DNA of 64,000 nt from Anaeramoeba ignava. Taxonomy: Eukaryota > Metamonada > Anaeramoebidae. Each line of letters begins with the position of its first letter. The stretch's first letter is position 1. The stretch covers positions 124,001-188,000 of the forward strand of contig JAPDFW010000109.1 of assembly GCA_028826165.1 (NCBI GenBank), in the 5' to 3' direction. The translations under genes were made by a program, and so were the position numbers. Below the pieces are notes generated by a model. That model ran no database searches and had not been told where the DNA came from. It was given only the letters and a program-made list of their open reading frames with translations. Below, one piece after another: positions 20,955 to 33,700 of this stretch.

Positions 20955-23900
20955 TTAATTTTTGGATTTGACTTTTGATTTAATCGCAAATAATTCTTCA
21001 ATTTTCTCTGCAGTTTTAATACCCAGTCTTCCATCAGGAAAAATATTTGAAGAGACTTGGAAATGCTTAATCAATTCAACAAGAAAAGAAGGTTCTTTAA
21101 TAACATTATGATCAGTTGAAAAACCAAGATTTGATAATTTGGAACAAATATTTTGAAGAGTGTTTTTAATTTGAGAAAATAAATTAAAATTCAATTCTTG
21201 ATCGATTCTTTTATTCAAATAAGAAATTTTATTTTGAGTTTGTTTCCCTTTATTTTTAAGAAATCGTGTTTTAAATCCTTGAATTCCTAATAAAGTAACA
21301 TCATTCAAAACACCATCAATTTTTGAAATTGAGGGAAATAAATCCAAATGTTGAAGAGAAACTTGCAGTTCCAAAACTAAATCATTTACAGCTTGATTAA
21401 TTGGAATATTTTTTGATATTTGATAATCTTTTCGAAATTTTTCTTCAAGATCTTCAATTTTTTCAATTTTTCGAATTAAATTTTTTTCCGAATTTCCAAC
21501 TAATCTGATAAGATTTAAATTGAGATTAATCAATGGTTGATCTTGTTCAAAATCACCAGATGGAATAAGAAATAATGTTTGATTGTCACTAGTGAAGGAA
21601 GTTGAATTAGAAATTAAAATGTTTCCTTCTGGTAATTCTGCTAAATAAAGTTCAGGAATATCAAATGAAAAAAACATTTTGTTGATTAACGCTTGTTGTG
21701 ATTCTGTTGTGTTTGAGTCAAAATTGATAATGCATGCTTTTACTTTATCTTCTTTGTTTCCTGTATGATATACGAATGTGGAAAAGAATTTTATAACATT
21801 TACATTCCTAATTTTAAATTTTAAATTTGAATTTTAATTTTAATTTGAATTTAAATTTTGAAATGAATTTAAATTTCAATATGAATTTAAATTTTAAAAT
21901 GAATTTAAATTTCAATATGGATTTAAATTTTAAAATGAATTTTAATTTGAATTTAAATTTTAATTTTAAAATGAATTTAAATTTTAATTTGGATTTAAAT
22001 TTTAATTTAAATTTTAATTTTAAAATGAATTTAAATTTTAATTTGGATTTAAATTTTAAAATGAATTTTAATTTTAAAATAAATTTAAATTTTAAAATGA
22101 ATTTAAATTTTAAAATGAATTTAAATTTTAAAATGGATTTTAATTTCAATATGAATTTAAATTTTAAATTTAAATTTTGAAATGAATTTTAATTTTAAAA
22201 TGAATTTTAATTTTAAAATGGATTTTAATTTCAAAATGGATTTAAATTTTAAAATGGATTTAAATTTTAAAATGAATTTAAATTTTAATACCATTCCGCT
22301 ATACTATAAAGTTGATATCCTTCAAGAATAAATGTTTCAGTTTGAATTTTCATATAAGGTGTTTTTGAAGCTAATTCTTTAAATTTTGTTGGTTCAAAAA
22401 CTATTAAATTTCGATTAATAACATTAAGAGAACATTTTTGAAGTTTGTCTGCTGATAAATTTTCAATAAAATTTGCTGATAAATCAACAGAAACAAGATA
22501 ATAGCCAAGTTCTGTATTAAGGAAATCTTCATCACAAAATTCGTTTATGAATGAAATTGTTCTAAAATTTATTTAAATTTTTTTTTGATTTGAATTTGAT
22601 TTTTATTTTGAGTTTTTTTGATATAATACGTTCTTAAATTTGAAATCCCAGCTTTTATTATAACAAAATTTAAAACATCAACAAAATCATCAGCTCCTAC
22701 AGTTATATTTGGACTACGAGAAGAGATCTTTTGATAATTAAATATAGTTTAATATTAATTTTATATTTAATTTTATATTTAATTTTATATCTAATTTTAT
22801 ATTTAATTTTATATTTAATTTCGTATTTAATTTTATATTTAATTTTATATCTATTTTTATATCTAATTTTAATATTTAATTTTATATTTAATTTTATATT
22901 TAATTTTATATTTAATTTTATATTTAATTTTATATTTAATTTTATATCTAATTTTATATTTAATTTTATATTTAATTTTATATCTATTTTTATATCTATT
23001 TTTATATTTAATTTTATATTTAATTTTATATTCAATTTTATATCTATTTTTATATCTATATTTTATATTTAATTTTATATCTAATTTTATATTTAATTTA
23101 ATATCCAATTTAATATTTAATTTTATATTCAATTTTATATTCAATTTTATATTCAATTTTATATTCAATTTTATATCTATTTTTATATTTATTTTATAAA
23201 CCTGATTATAAATAGCTTGTGATGCATTTAAAATTGTGTATAATTTATCTGTTGGTGTTGATGAGAATGGTAATGTTTTCATAAAAGAAATTGCATCTAT
23301 AAATGGGATCAATTCTGATGATTGTATTTTTGGACTTATATGTAATTGTTCTTGGACAATATTAGCAAATGAACAACATTTTTTGAATATAATATCATCT
23401 TTTTCTTTTGTTAAAACTTGTTCAAGACAAGTTTTATAAATTTTTGGAAAAATATAATTTTCTAAAGCAATTTTAACATCATCTTCTTGATTTTCAGTAT
23501 CATCTTGTAATTCAAGATATTCGCTGGTGATTTGATTAATAAAATCCTAATAATTTTGAATTTAATAATTTGAATTTTGAATTTTGAATTTTGAATTTAA
23601 TAATTTGAATTTTGATTTTAATAATTTGAATTTTGAATTTAATAATTTGAATTTTGAATTTTGAATTTAATAATTTGAATTTTGATTTTGATTTTGAATT
23701 TTGAATTTTGAATTTTGAATTTTGAATTTTGATAATTTGAATTTTGATTTAATAATTTGAATTTTGAATTTAATAATTTGAATTTTGAATTTAATAATTT
23801 GAATTTTGATTTTGATAATTTGAATTTTGATTTAATAATTTGAATTTTGAATTTTGATTTTTGAATTTTAAATTTCCTTGTTTATACTCTAACAGGAGGA

Positions 23901-25589
23901 ATATTAAGATTTTTTTGATTAAAATTTTGGATATAATCATCAATAATTAATTTAGTTTTTCCTTGATTAAAACTCAAAATTAAATCGATTAATTTTTTTT
24001 CTTGAATTTTTTTAAGAGAAGAAGCAATTTTATTCCTAATAACAATAAGTTGAGAAATCTAAAAGAAAAAATAAAATTGATTTAAATTAAATTGATTTAA
24101 ATTAAATTTATTTGAATTAAATTGATTTGAATTAAAATTATTTGAATTAATTTTATTTGAATTAAATTATTTGAATTAAAATTATTTGAATTAAATTGAT
24201 TTGAATTAAATTGATTAGTAAATTAAATTGATTTGAATTAAATTGATTTGAATTAAATTGATTTGAATTAAATTGATTTGAATTAAATTGATTTAAATTT
24301 AAATTGATTTGAATTAAATTGATTTAAATTAAATTGATTTGAATTAAATTGATTTTGAATTAAAATTTTCGGATTTGAATTAAATTGATTTTTATTTAAA
24401 TTAAATTGATTTGAATTAAATTGATTTGAATTAAAATTGATTTGAATTAAATTTGGATTTGAATTAAATTGATTTGAATTAAATTTGAATTAAAATTGAT
24501 TTGAATTTGATTTATTTGAATTAAATTATTTTTAAAATTGAATTATTTTGAATTAAAATTGATTTTTATTTTGAATTTAAATTGATTTTGATTTAAATGA
24601 TTTGAATTTGATTTGAATTAAATTGATTTGAATTAAATTGATTTGAATTAAATTGATTTGAATTTGAAATTGAATTGATTTGAATTTGAATTAAAATTGA
24701 TTTGAATTTTGATTTGAATTAAAATTGATTTGAATTTGAATTTATTTGAATTAAAATTATTTGAATTAAATTGATTTGAATTAAATTGATTTGAATTAAA
24801 TTGATTTGAATTAAATTGATTTGAATTAAAATTTATTTAAATTAAAATTTATTTTAAATTAAATTGATTTGAATTAAATTGATTTGAATTAAATTAAATT
24901 TATTTTTAAAATTTTAAAATTGATTTAAAATTGATTTAAAAATTATTTAAATTAAAATTGATTTGGAATTAAATTTTATTTAAATTAATTTAAATTATTT
25001 AAATTGAATTAATTTGAATTAAAATTGATTTGAATTGAAATTTATTTGGATTAAATTGATTTGAATTAAATTGATTTGAATTAATTTTATTTGAATTAAA
25101 TTGAATTAAAATTTTATTTGAATTACTTTTTTATCTTTCAAAAGATTTGGATCATCATTTTTTTTTGATAATTCAAGTAGTTCTCCTTCTAATCTTAAAA
25201 TTTTTGCTTGAGTAAAAATAACATCACGATTTGTATTTAATTGTCTTAAAAATTCTTGAACATCAAATTTTTTTTCAACTTGATTCTTTTGGATTATTTG
25301 AATTTTTTGAACAACTCGATTTAAACGAAATTTTTCTTTTTCAATTTTTAATTCTATTATATCTTTTTTCAAATTATAAATTTGATCCTGATTTATTTTG
25401 AATTATTGATTAATTTCTAATTTATTAATCCAAAATTATTTTTTTTTTGATAGAATTCGTTTTTTTTTTTACTTTTTTTTTTTGTTTTTCAAGTTTTTTT
25501 AAATCATCTTTAAGTGATTCAATAATTGATTCTGAATTTCCTTTAAAAGCGAACAATGATTTGTATTCAACTTTTTCTTGTTGACTCAT
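20955..25589 (-). CDS. VPS9-domain protein (Rab5-family GEF) with STB6-like C-terminus
   Basis: Seven exons join in phase: 25589-25473, 25387-25127, 24058-23888, 23546-23202, 22737-22630, 22561-22292 and 21807-20955. The N-terminus (MSQQEKVEYKSLFAFKG) leads into a coiled coil. Exons 4-6 form a VPS9 domain: NYIFPKIYKTCLEQVL, PTDKLYTILNASQAI, VGADDFVDVLNFVIIKAGI, and LGYYLVSVDLSANFIENL. VPS9 domains exchange GDP for GTP on Rab5/Rab21-type GTPases in early endocytic traffic. The C-terminal exons (FILEGYQLYSIAEWN, FVYHTGNKEDKVKA, LPEGNILIS, TLFLIPSGDFEQ) resemble the fungal STB6/STB2 family from memory. The last residues (PDGRLGIKTAEKIEEL) look like a peptidoglycan-binding-like helical repeat. 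Start chosen for leader TTTTTTTTTCATTTTTTTCT upstream. VPS9 call strong; STB6 likeness moderate. Confidence 0.82.
21808..22291 (-). repeat. VPS9 gene intron 6, AAATTTTAAAATGAATTT repeats
   Basis: GT-AG intron joined in phase 2 (TG|G), filled with AATTTTAAAATGAATTTAAA-type units on the plus strand. It contains no other feature. Confidence 0.8.
22738..23201 (-). repeat. VPS9 gene intron 4, TTTTATATTTAA repeats
   Basis: GT-AG intron in phase 0 inside the VPS9 domain, built of 12-bp units TTTTATATTTAA with variants TTTTATATCTAA and TTTTATATCTAT. The unit is different from that of the neighbouring introns. Confidence 0.85.
23547..23887 (-). repeat. VPS9 gene intron 3, TAATAATTTGAATTTTGAAT repeats
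   Basis: GT-AG intron built from AATTTTGAATTT and TAATAATTTG units. No other feature is visible. Confidence 0.8.
24059..25126 (-). repeat. VPS9 gene intron 2, GATTTGAATTAAATT repeats, 1.07 kb
   Basis: GT-AG intron dominated by the 15-bp unit GATTTGAATTAAATT with length variants. No gene or RNA is visible. Confidence 0.85.
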
Positions 25590-26006
25590 TTTATTTTTGT
25601 TTAGAAAAAAATGAAAAAAAAATAAAAAAATAAAGAAGAAAAATTTCTATTTTGTTTTTTTTCTCCTTTTTAATTTAAATTTATTTAATTAATTTATTAA
25701 CTTTTGTTCCACTTTTTTTATAAATTTATTTATAATTTATTTAATTTATTAACTTTTGTTCCACTTTTTTTATAAATTTATTTATTCTATTCAATTTAAA
25801 TTTATTTATTCTATTCAATTAATTTAAATTTATTTTCAATTTATTAACTTTTGTTCCACTTTTTTTATAAATTTATTTTATTCAATTAATTTAAATTTTT
25901 TTATAAATTTATTTCTTTTTTTATAAATTTATTTCTTTTTTTATAAATTTATTTCTTTCATATTATTTTATATTCTTTATAAAATTCGTTTATAATCTTA
26001 TATTAA
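25590..26006. repeat. Spacer between VPS9 gene and NOM1: leader plus GTTCCACTTTTTTTATAAAT repeats
   Basis: The right-hand neighbour of the VPS9 start carries that gene's T-rich leader. Beyond it, three copies of ACTTTTGTTCCACTTTTTTT (near 25700, 25748 and 25850) alternate with TATAAATTTATTT units. It ends at the NOM1 stop codon at 26007. Confidence 0.7.
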
Positions 26007-28894
26007 TTAAACTAAAATAAGAAGTGTTTTTTGAAGAAGTTTAATCCTTTTCTTAATTAAAATCCGTATTTCATTTAATTTCTCTTTTTCAGGAAATAAT
26101 ATCGAAACAAGTTCATGTTCATGTTTGATCTCAGATTCTAAAAAAATAAATAAAGATTGCTTGAGATTAATTAATTGAGGAACAGAAGAAACTCTTTGAA
26201 AAGCAACCATAATTGACTTTAGATCTGATGAAGATAAGATCAAAATAAAAAGCAATTTGAAAAAAACAATTCCTTTTTCTTTAAGTTGTGAAAAATCAAC
26301 AACTTTCAAAATCACAAGTGATAGAGAATTCATTAAGATAAGATTAGCTAATAATTTTGCAGAGTTGATAACTCGTCGAATTTCTAATTCATCAAGTTGC
26401 TTAAATTGATCCCAAAAAGAAAACTGGAAAGTTTGTTTGAAATTATGATCATATTCACATAATTTTGATGATAAATAAGCATAGTAAGGGTTATAACCTT
26501 TTTCTTGAGCACAACACTCAATAATAACACGAACAATCTCGCGTTCTTGTTTTCCTTTCAATCCCAATTTCACTAATTTTTCAAATGAATCCAAATAATC
26601 TTCGGATGTAACTACAACTGTAAAAATTGCTCTTCGAATATCTGTGTTCATTCTTTGGTTTTTCATAAGCAATTCCAAATCCTTTCCATTCAAAGTTGTT
26701 TCTGAATTTTTAATATTTGGATTTAAATCTGAATTTTTAATATCTGAATTTTTAATATTTGAATTTGAATCTGAATTTGGATTTTGATTTGATTCGTTTT
26801 TCCATGCTGTTCCTGTAATCCACCATCTTCCATTCGTTTTTGATTCCATAAAATCTTTATATGGAATACCCATTGGTTGGTCATATTTGGAAAAGTTTTG
26901 ATTTTTTGTTTCAAGTGAAGAAATTGTTGATTTAATTGTTGATTGAAGCAATTTGATTTCTGCTTGTTCTGCGTAATTAAATTTGTTTTGTTTATTTTTA
27001 AGATCATAAATAGTATCAAGCATAAAATCAACGCGATGAGAAAAAATAGATTCATCTTCACTATCATTTTCACTATCATTTTCATTATCATCTTTTTTAT
27101 TGTCTTTTTCTTCATTCTTTTTCTCAATTACTTTCTGTTGAATACTTAAAACAATTTCTTTTAATGCTGTTGGATCTTCTCCTCTTAAATTTGGCCCACA
27201 ACTTCGAATCAATGCAAGTAATAATTCAATATCAATTGGAGAAAATTTCTCAATCAAATTGCGAATAATATCATAAATCAATTTGCAATCCATAATCCCG
27301 AAAATATACGAATTTGCAATTAATAACACTAAATTTTTTGCTGTTTTCTTTTCTTGTTCTTTCCATTTTTTATCAAATTTTCTGACAATTTTCTCCAAAA
27401 TAAAAGAGCTCACTTGAGTTCCCATTTGGGAGTGTAATATCGCAATTAAAGCTGCATATATTGCAATAAAATGACTTAACAAAGCAGAATTTATTCCAAT
27501 TTGTGATAAAATTAAACTTGAAAGTGATCTATTAACATAATTTTTGGGATTTTCTTGATATAAACGAAGTATTTCTTGCGAAATTAATTGTAAATTTGCA
27601 TTTGTTAATTTGTTAAATGCTCTTCTTGTGAGTTTTAATACTTCTTCATATAATTCATCCTTCACAAATTTCTTAGATTTAGTGATATTTGTTTGAATGT
27701 CTTGGTCTTGTTGATTTTGAGTCGAAAAATTATCTCCATAAATTTTGGATTTTTGAGTTGATTCAATTTCAATGAAAATTGGTTTCTTTTGTGAAATTTG
27801 TTTTGGAATTGGTATAACTTCTTCTTCGTTTTGAAATTTGACTGATTTAGTGATTTCCTTTTTCTTTTTCTTTTTCTTTTTCTTTTGTTTTTCTTTTGAT
27901 TTTGATTTTGATTTTGATTTTGATTTTGATTTTGATTTTGATTTTGATTTTGATTTTCGTTTTCATTTTCATTTTCATTTTGAATTTGATTTTGATTTTG
28001 ATTTTGATTTTTATTTTGAAAAACTGATAAATCTTTAAGAAGAAAATCAAGTCCATCTTTTTCTAATTCTTGCATAATTTTATCATCATCATCATCATCT
28101 GTAAATCCAAGATTTTTTTCCATTTCTTGAATTACTTTTTCATCAGGATCAAATGAAATTAAATTTTGTTTATTTTGTTTATATTTTGGATTTTTACTTA
28201 AAATTCCTTTTGTTTGATTTTGATTTTTATTTTTGATTTTGATTTTGATTTTGATTTTGATTTTGATTTTGATTTTGATTTTGATTTTGATTTTGATTTT
28301 GATTTTGATTTTGATTTTGATTTTGATTTTGATTTTGATTTTGATTTTGATTTTGATTTTGATTTTGATTTTGATTTTGATTTTGATTTTGATTTTTATT
28401 TTGAAAAACTGATAAATCTTTAAGAAGAAAATCAAGTCCATCTTTTTCTAATTCTTGCATAATTTTATCATCATCTCCATCTGTAAATCCAAGATTTTTT
28501 TCCATTTCTTGAATTACTTTTTCATCAGGATCAAATGAAATTAAATTTTGTTTATTTTGTTTATATTTTGGGTTTTTACTTAAAATTCCTTTTGTTTGAT
28601 TTTTATTTTGATTTTGATTTTGAGTTTGATTTTGATTTTGATTTTGATTTTCATTTTCAATTTGATTTTGATTTTGATTTTGATTTTGATTTTTATTTTT
28701 TTATTTTGATTTTTATTTTTGTTAATTTTTGATTTTGACTTTTTTGATTGATGATTTTGAAGCCAAATTTGATGTTTTCGTTTTTTTTTGGTTAATCTTT
28801 GATGTTTTCTTTGAAATTTTCTACTTTTTGTATTTGGTTTTTTTTTATTGAAATTTCTTGAAATTTTATTAAAATTTTTTTGATAAAAATTCAT
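26007..28894 (-). CDS. NOM1: NOM1/Sgd1 nucleolar MIF4G-MA3 protein, with expanded repeat-rich N-terminus
   Basis: NOM1/Sgd1 is a nucleolar small-subunit ribosome biogenesis factor. The C-terminal 580 residues hold a MIF4G domain (RAFNKLTNANLQLISQEILRL, VRKFDKKWKEQE, FSPIDIELLLALIRSCGPNL) and an MA3 domain. NGRWWITGTAWK and MNTDIRRAIFTVVVTSEDYL are near-diagnostic. An acidic insert (about 27030-27120) separates parts of the MIF4G region. The family's N-terminal motif (DEKVIQEMEKNLGF then DGLDFLLKDL) is present twice, in two nearly identical blocks at 28405-28595 and 28020-28210, bridged by (GATTTT)n. The basic N-terminus begins at 28894 (MNFYQKNFNKISRNF). Reading frame changes across the hexamer tracts (about 27.9-28.0 and 28.6-28.7 kb), so tract lengths in this assembly are probably not exact. 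Start 28894 follows a T-rich leader. Confidence 0.87.
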
Positions 28895-28971
28895 TAAATT
28901 TTATTTTTTTTTAATTATTTTTTTGAAAAAGAAAAAAATGAAAAAAAATGAAAATAAAAAAATTTTTTTTT

Positions 28972-30179
28972 TTAATTTTTCGTTTTAAATTCTTCATAAA
29001 TTCTTAATAAAGATAAAATTTTTTGAGATAAATCAATTCTTTTAATTTCTAATTCTGTACATTCAGCTTTTAAACTTTCAAAATTTCTTTGAGAATCAGA
29101 AATTTGATAATTCATTTCTTTTGATAAATTTTGAGAATAATTTTGATATTCTTGAATTTTAATTTTTCTTTGATTTGTTAATAAAAAAATATCATTTTCA
29201 ATTTCTTCAATTGATTTTTTTTGAAATTGATTTTGGTTTTGGAATTGATTTTGAAATTGATTTTGGTTTTGATTTTGAGATTGAAATTGATTTTGATATT
29301 GATTTTCATTTTCATTTTCATTTTCATCTTCATCTTTCAATTCATTTTCGAATTCAATTTGATTTAAATTTTGAAATTGATTTTGATTTTGAAATTGATT
29401 TTCATTTTCATTTTCATTTTCATTTTGATATTGATTTTGATTTTGAAATTGATTTTGAAATTGATTTTGGAATTGATTTTGAAATTGATTTTGAAATTGA
29501 TTTAAATTTTCATTTTCATTTTCATCTTCATTTTCATTTTCATTTTCATTTTGATATTCATTTTGAAATTGATTTTCATTTTGGAATTGATTTAAATTTT
29601 GAAATTGATTTTGAAATTGATTTTGATTTTGAAATTCAATTGATTTAAATTTTGATATTGATTTAAATTTTGATATTGATTTAAATTTTGATTTTGATTT
29701 AAATTTTCATTTTGATATTGATTTAAATTTTCATTTTCATTTTCATTTTCATTTTCATCTTTCAATTCATTTTCAAATTCAATTTGATTTAAATTTTGAA
29801 ATTGATTTTCATTTTCATCTTCATTTTGATATTCATTTTGAAATTGATTTTCATTTTGGAATTGATTTACATTTTGAAATTGATTTTGAATTTGATTTTG
29901 AAATTGATTTTGAAATTGATTTTCATTTTGAAATTGATTTTGATTTAAATTTTGAAATTGATTTTGAAATTGATTTTGATTTTGGAATTGATTTAAATTT
30001 TGAAATTCATTTTCATTTTGATATTGATTTTGTTTTAAATTTTGAAATTGATTTTGATTTTGAAATTGATTTTGATTTTGATTTTGATTTTGATTTTGAA
30101 ATTGATTTTCTTTTAAATTTTGAATTGGAGTTTGATTTGATTTGAGATTTGATTTAAGATTTGATTTAAATTTAAACAT
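28972..30179 (-). CDS. Q/N/F-rich low-complexity protein with C-terminal coiled coil
   Basis: Starts MFKFKSNLKSNLKSNQTP at 30179 behind leader TCATTTTTTTTCTTTCC. About 300 residues of NQFQNQ, NQNQ, NENE and NLNQYQ repeats follow. The last 80 residues are ordinary: KSIEEIENDIFLLTNQRKIK and then a heptad-like helix ending EEFKTKN. The block NLNQIEFENELKDE occurs twice (near 29350 and 29780), a tandem duplication of about 420 bp. A frame break near 29640 (extra bases at ATTGAATTTC) separates the two halves, which share the FQNQ frame otherwise. I do not recognise the family. A Q/N-rich prion-like or FG-nucleoporin-like scaffold are possibilities; only composition supports them. Confidence 0.55.
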
Positions 30180-30429
30180 TTTAATTATTTTTGGAAAGAA
30201 AAAAAATGATTTTAATTTATTGAAAATTTTTTTTTATTTTTTTTTTTGGTTTTATTTGATAAAAAATCAAAAATCAAAAATCAATTTGAAAACAAAATTT
30301 CTTTTTTTTGAGTAAAGAAAAAAAAATAACAAATCAAATCAATTCAAATCAAATCTGCAAATAAAATGAACTAAAATATTCCATTTTGAAATTAATTTTA
30401 ATTTTGAGTAAAAAAGAAGAATAAAAATT
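30180..30429. other. Spacer between Q/N-rich gene start and ATG9 stop
   Basis: AT-rich spacer holding the leader of the Q/N gene next to 30180. Homopolymers follow. Nothing else is visible. Confidence 0.5.
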
Positions 30430-30718
30430 TCAATCATCATCATAATCTTCATCATCTTCATCATCAGGAAAAATACTTTTATCTTTATTTATACTTTTAC
30501 TTTTATTTTTATCTTTATTTTTATCTTTATCTTTATCTTTATCTTTATCTTTATTTTTATCTTTATCTAAACTACTTTCATCACTAAAAGAAGAGTTTTG
30601 AAAATTTTTACGAATAAAATCTGAATCTTGTAAATCATCATTTTCATTAATGCTTTCATGTTTTTGATCTTTTTCTTTTTCTTTTTCATTTTCATTATTA
30701 TCATTATTATCATTATTA

Positions 30719-30756
<38 letters not shown>

Positions 30757-33700
30757 GTTATTGTTATTTTGATTCTTATTCTTTTTTTGATTCTTATTCT
30801 TTTCAAAATGCTATTTAATTAATTTAATAAAAAAAATATAAATTTTTAAATTGAAAAAAAAAAGGGTTTTTGTTTGAATTGAATTTAAATTGTTTTGAAA
30901 AAAAAAATACACTATTTAAGATATCAAAAACAACTTCAGATAAAGGAACATTAACACCTCCTCTATTATAATATTGGATTATTTGAGAAATTTCATCAAA
31001 ATTTTGTTGAGAATTTCCAAATGATATTTTCTTTTGTAAATGTTCTTTTGATTTTTTCATAAGTGATTTTTTCATAAGTGATTTTTTCATAAGTGATTTT
31101 TTCAGAATTGATTTTTTCATTTGCGAATCTTTTGATAAAATAATTGAATTTGAATTTTTATCATAATCCTGAATACTAATTTTGCCCTTTTGATTAGTAA
31201 GACCTAAATTTTGGAATAAAAGAAGAACTCCAGTTGATTCATTTGGAATCCATTTTGGATGATTTGCTTTGAAATTAACAATTGCTTTTTCAAGTTTCCC
31301 GTCAGGCGGTGCTAAATCAATTTGGGAACCATGTTGAGGCGCTCCATAAAGAGCATTTCCATGTAAAGTTAAGTCGAAAAGTGACCAAGAACAAACTTCA
31401 CCAAGTTTTGGGTCAAAAGTGGTAATTTTTTGAAATTTCGATAAGAAATGTTCTGCTTGATCTGGAAAATACCAAATAAAAAAAACAGGCGCATAAAAAG
31501 CTGATAAAATTTCCCAAAACAAGGACAAGACAGTTGGAACAAATAGAGATTCAAGTTCGTTTTTGACTTCTGGTGTGTGCTCTTTATTTCTCCATGCTTC
31601 CGGTCGATAATGTGTGTAAGTTGTTACTTTTTGCATTGCCTTAAGTGGATCGTATACTGTTGTGCTATTTGGAACCATTTGTTGTGATACTGAATATATT
31701 ATTGTTAATATTCCAATAAACCATGCTAAACTTTTATCTCCAAAAATATTGATTTCGAGCAAGAATTCAATATCAAAAAGAATACTAAGAATTGCGAAGA
31801 TGATTAAAACTGATCCTGTAATAAAAACGATAAGTCTATTCAAAAAGATTTTATTAATTAATTAATTAATTAATATTTTTTTTTTTTTGGAAATTGATTT
31901 GAAATTTATTTCCATTTCATGTATTTTCAATTTTTGTTGTAATTTTTTTATTTTTGATTTTTTATTTTTTAACATGAAATTTTCTTTAATTTACTTTGCT
32001 ATTGGAACTATAGTTGGTTGTGGGAATTGTTTTAAATAATTATCAGTTGGTTCATATGATAATCTAAGTCTTTTTTCGAAAATATGAGGAAGCTCATTTG
32101 GTTCTCTAATTTTCCATTTAGCTTGAGGAGACCATTGTCGAAAAAATAAAGCAGAAACATTTGAGCGAATCTAAATTAAAAGAGAAGTATTTTTTTTTAA
32201 ATTATTGAAAAATTATTTTTTTTTATAAATTACTTCTTGTCCATATTTTAAAAACCAATAAATGAACATAAAAAAAGCAACAAAAGGAGAAATGATTAAA
32301 AAAATTATTCCATAATATTTAGAACGTTTTTGGATCCTAAAGAATTGATTGAAAAAAGATTTCAAAATGAATTTTAATTTCAAATTTTAATTTTAAATTT
32401 TTTACGTTTGAAGTTTTAATTTTCCATTAAGATAAACCCTTTTAACTGAACCATAATAATCAAATAAAGGATCAAAAGCAATTAAATTTTGTAAGTATTC
32501 AAATGTTCTTGTTAAAGGAAAACGAAATTGAAATAATTTTTTATCATTCAATAAAACAATTTTATAATTATCTTTTTTCATAATTTTAGAAGCAATTGTT
32601 AATTCATCAATTTGACTCTGAAAAATGATTTTCTTTTGATAATTTATTAATTCTGTTACGACTTCTTGCCAATAAATTGTTTTTAATTTATCCTAATTTA
32701 ATTTATTTTTATTTTAATTTAATATTTTGATTTAATTTGATTTAATATTTTGATTTAATTTGATTTAATATTTTAATTTAATATTTTGATTTAATATTTT
32801 GATTTAATTTAATTTATTATTTTGATTTAATATTTATTTTGATTTATTATTTTGATTTAATATTTTAATTTATTTTGATTTAATATTTTGATTTAATATT
32901 TTAATTTATTTTGATGTATTATTTTAATTTATTTTGATGTATTATTTTGATTTATTTTGATTTAATTTGATTTAATATTTTGATTTAATATTTTAATTTA
33001 ATATTTTGATTTAATATTTTGATTTAATATTTTGATTTAATATTTTAATTTATTTTGATTTATTTTGATTTATTTTGATTTAATATTTATTTTGATTTAA
33101 TATTTTGATTTAATATTTTGATTTAATATTTTAATTTATTTTGATTTAATTTATTATTTTGATTTAATATTTATTTTGATTTATTATTTTGATTTAATAT
33201 TTTTAATTTATTTTGATTTAATATTTTGATTTAATATTTTAATTTATTTTGATGTATTATTTTAATTTATTTTGATGTATTATTTTGATTTATTTTGATT
33301 TAATTTGATTTAATATTTTGATTTAATATTTTAATTTAATATTTTGATTTATTTTGATGTATTATTTTGATTTAATTTGATTTATTTTGATTTAATATTT
33401 TGATTTAATATTTTAATTTAATATTTTGATTTAATATTTTGATTTAATATTTTAATTTAATATTTTGATTTATTATTTTGATTTAATATTTTGATTTATT
33501 TTGATTTATTTTGATTTAATATTTATTTTGATTTAATATTTATTTTGATTTAATATTTTAATTTATTTTGATTTATTTTGATTTATTTTGATTTAATATT
33601 TTGATTTATTTTGATTTATTTTGATTTAATATTTTAATTTAATATTTTTAATTTAATATTTTAATTTATTTTGATGTATTATTTTGATTTAATTTGATTT

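Noticed and set aside
21814-23312. Open frames of LKFKFI, YLILYL and NIKLNI type on both strands
   Set aside because: They lie in introns of the VPS9 gene, whose exons join in phase around them.
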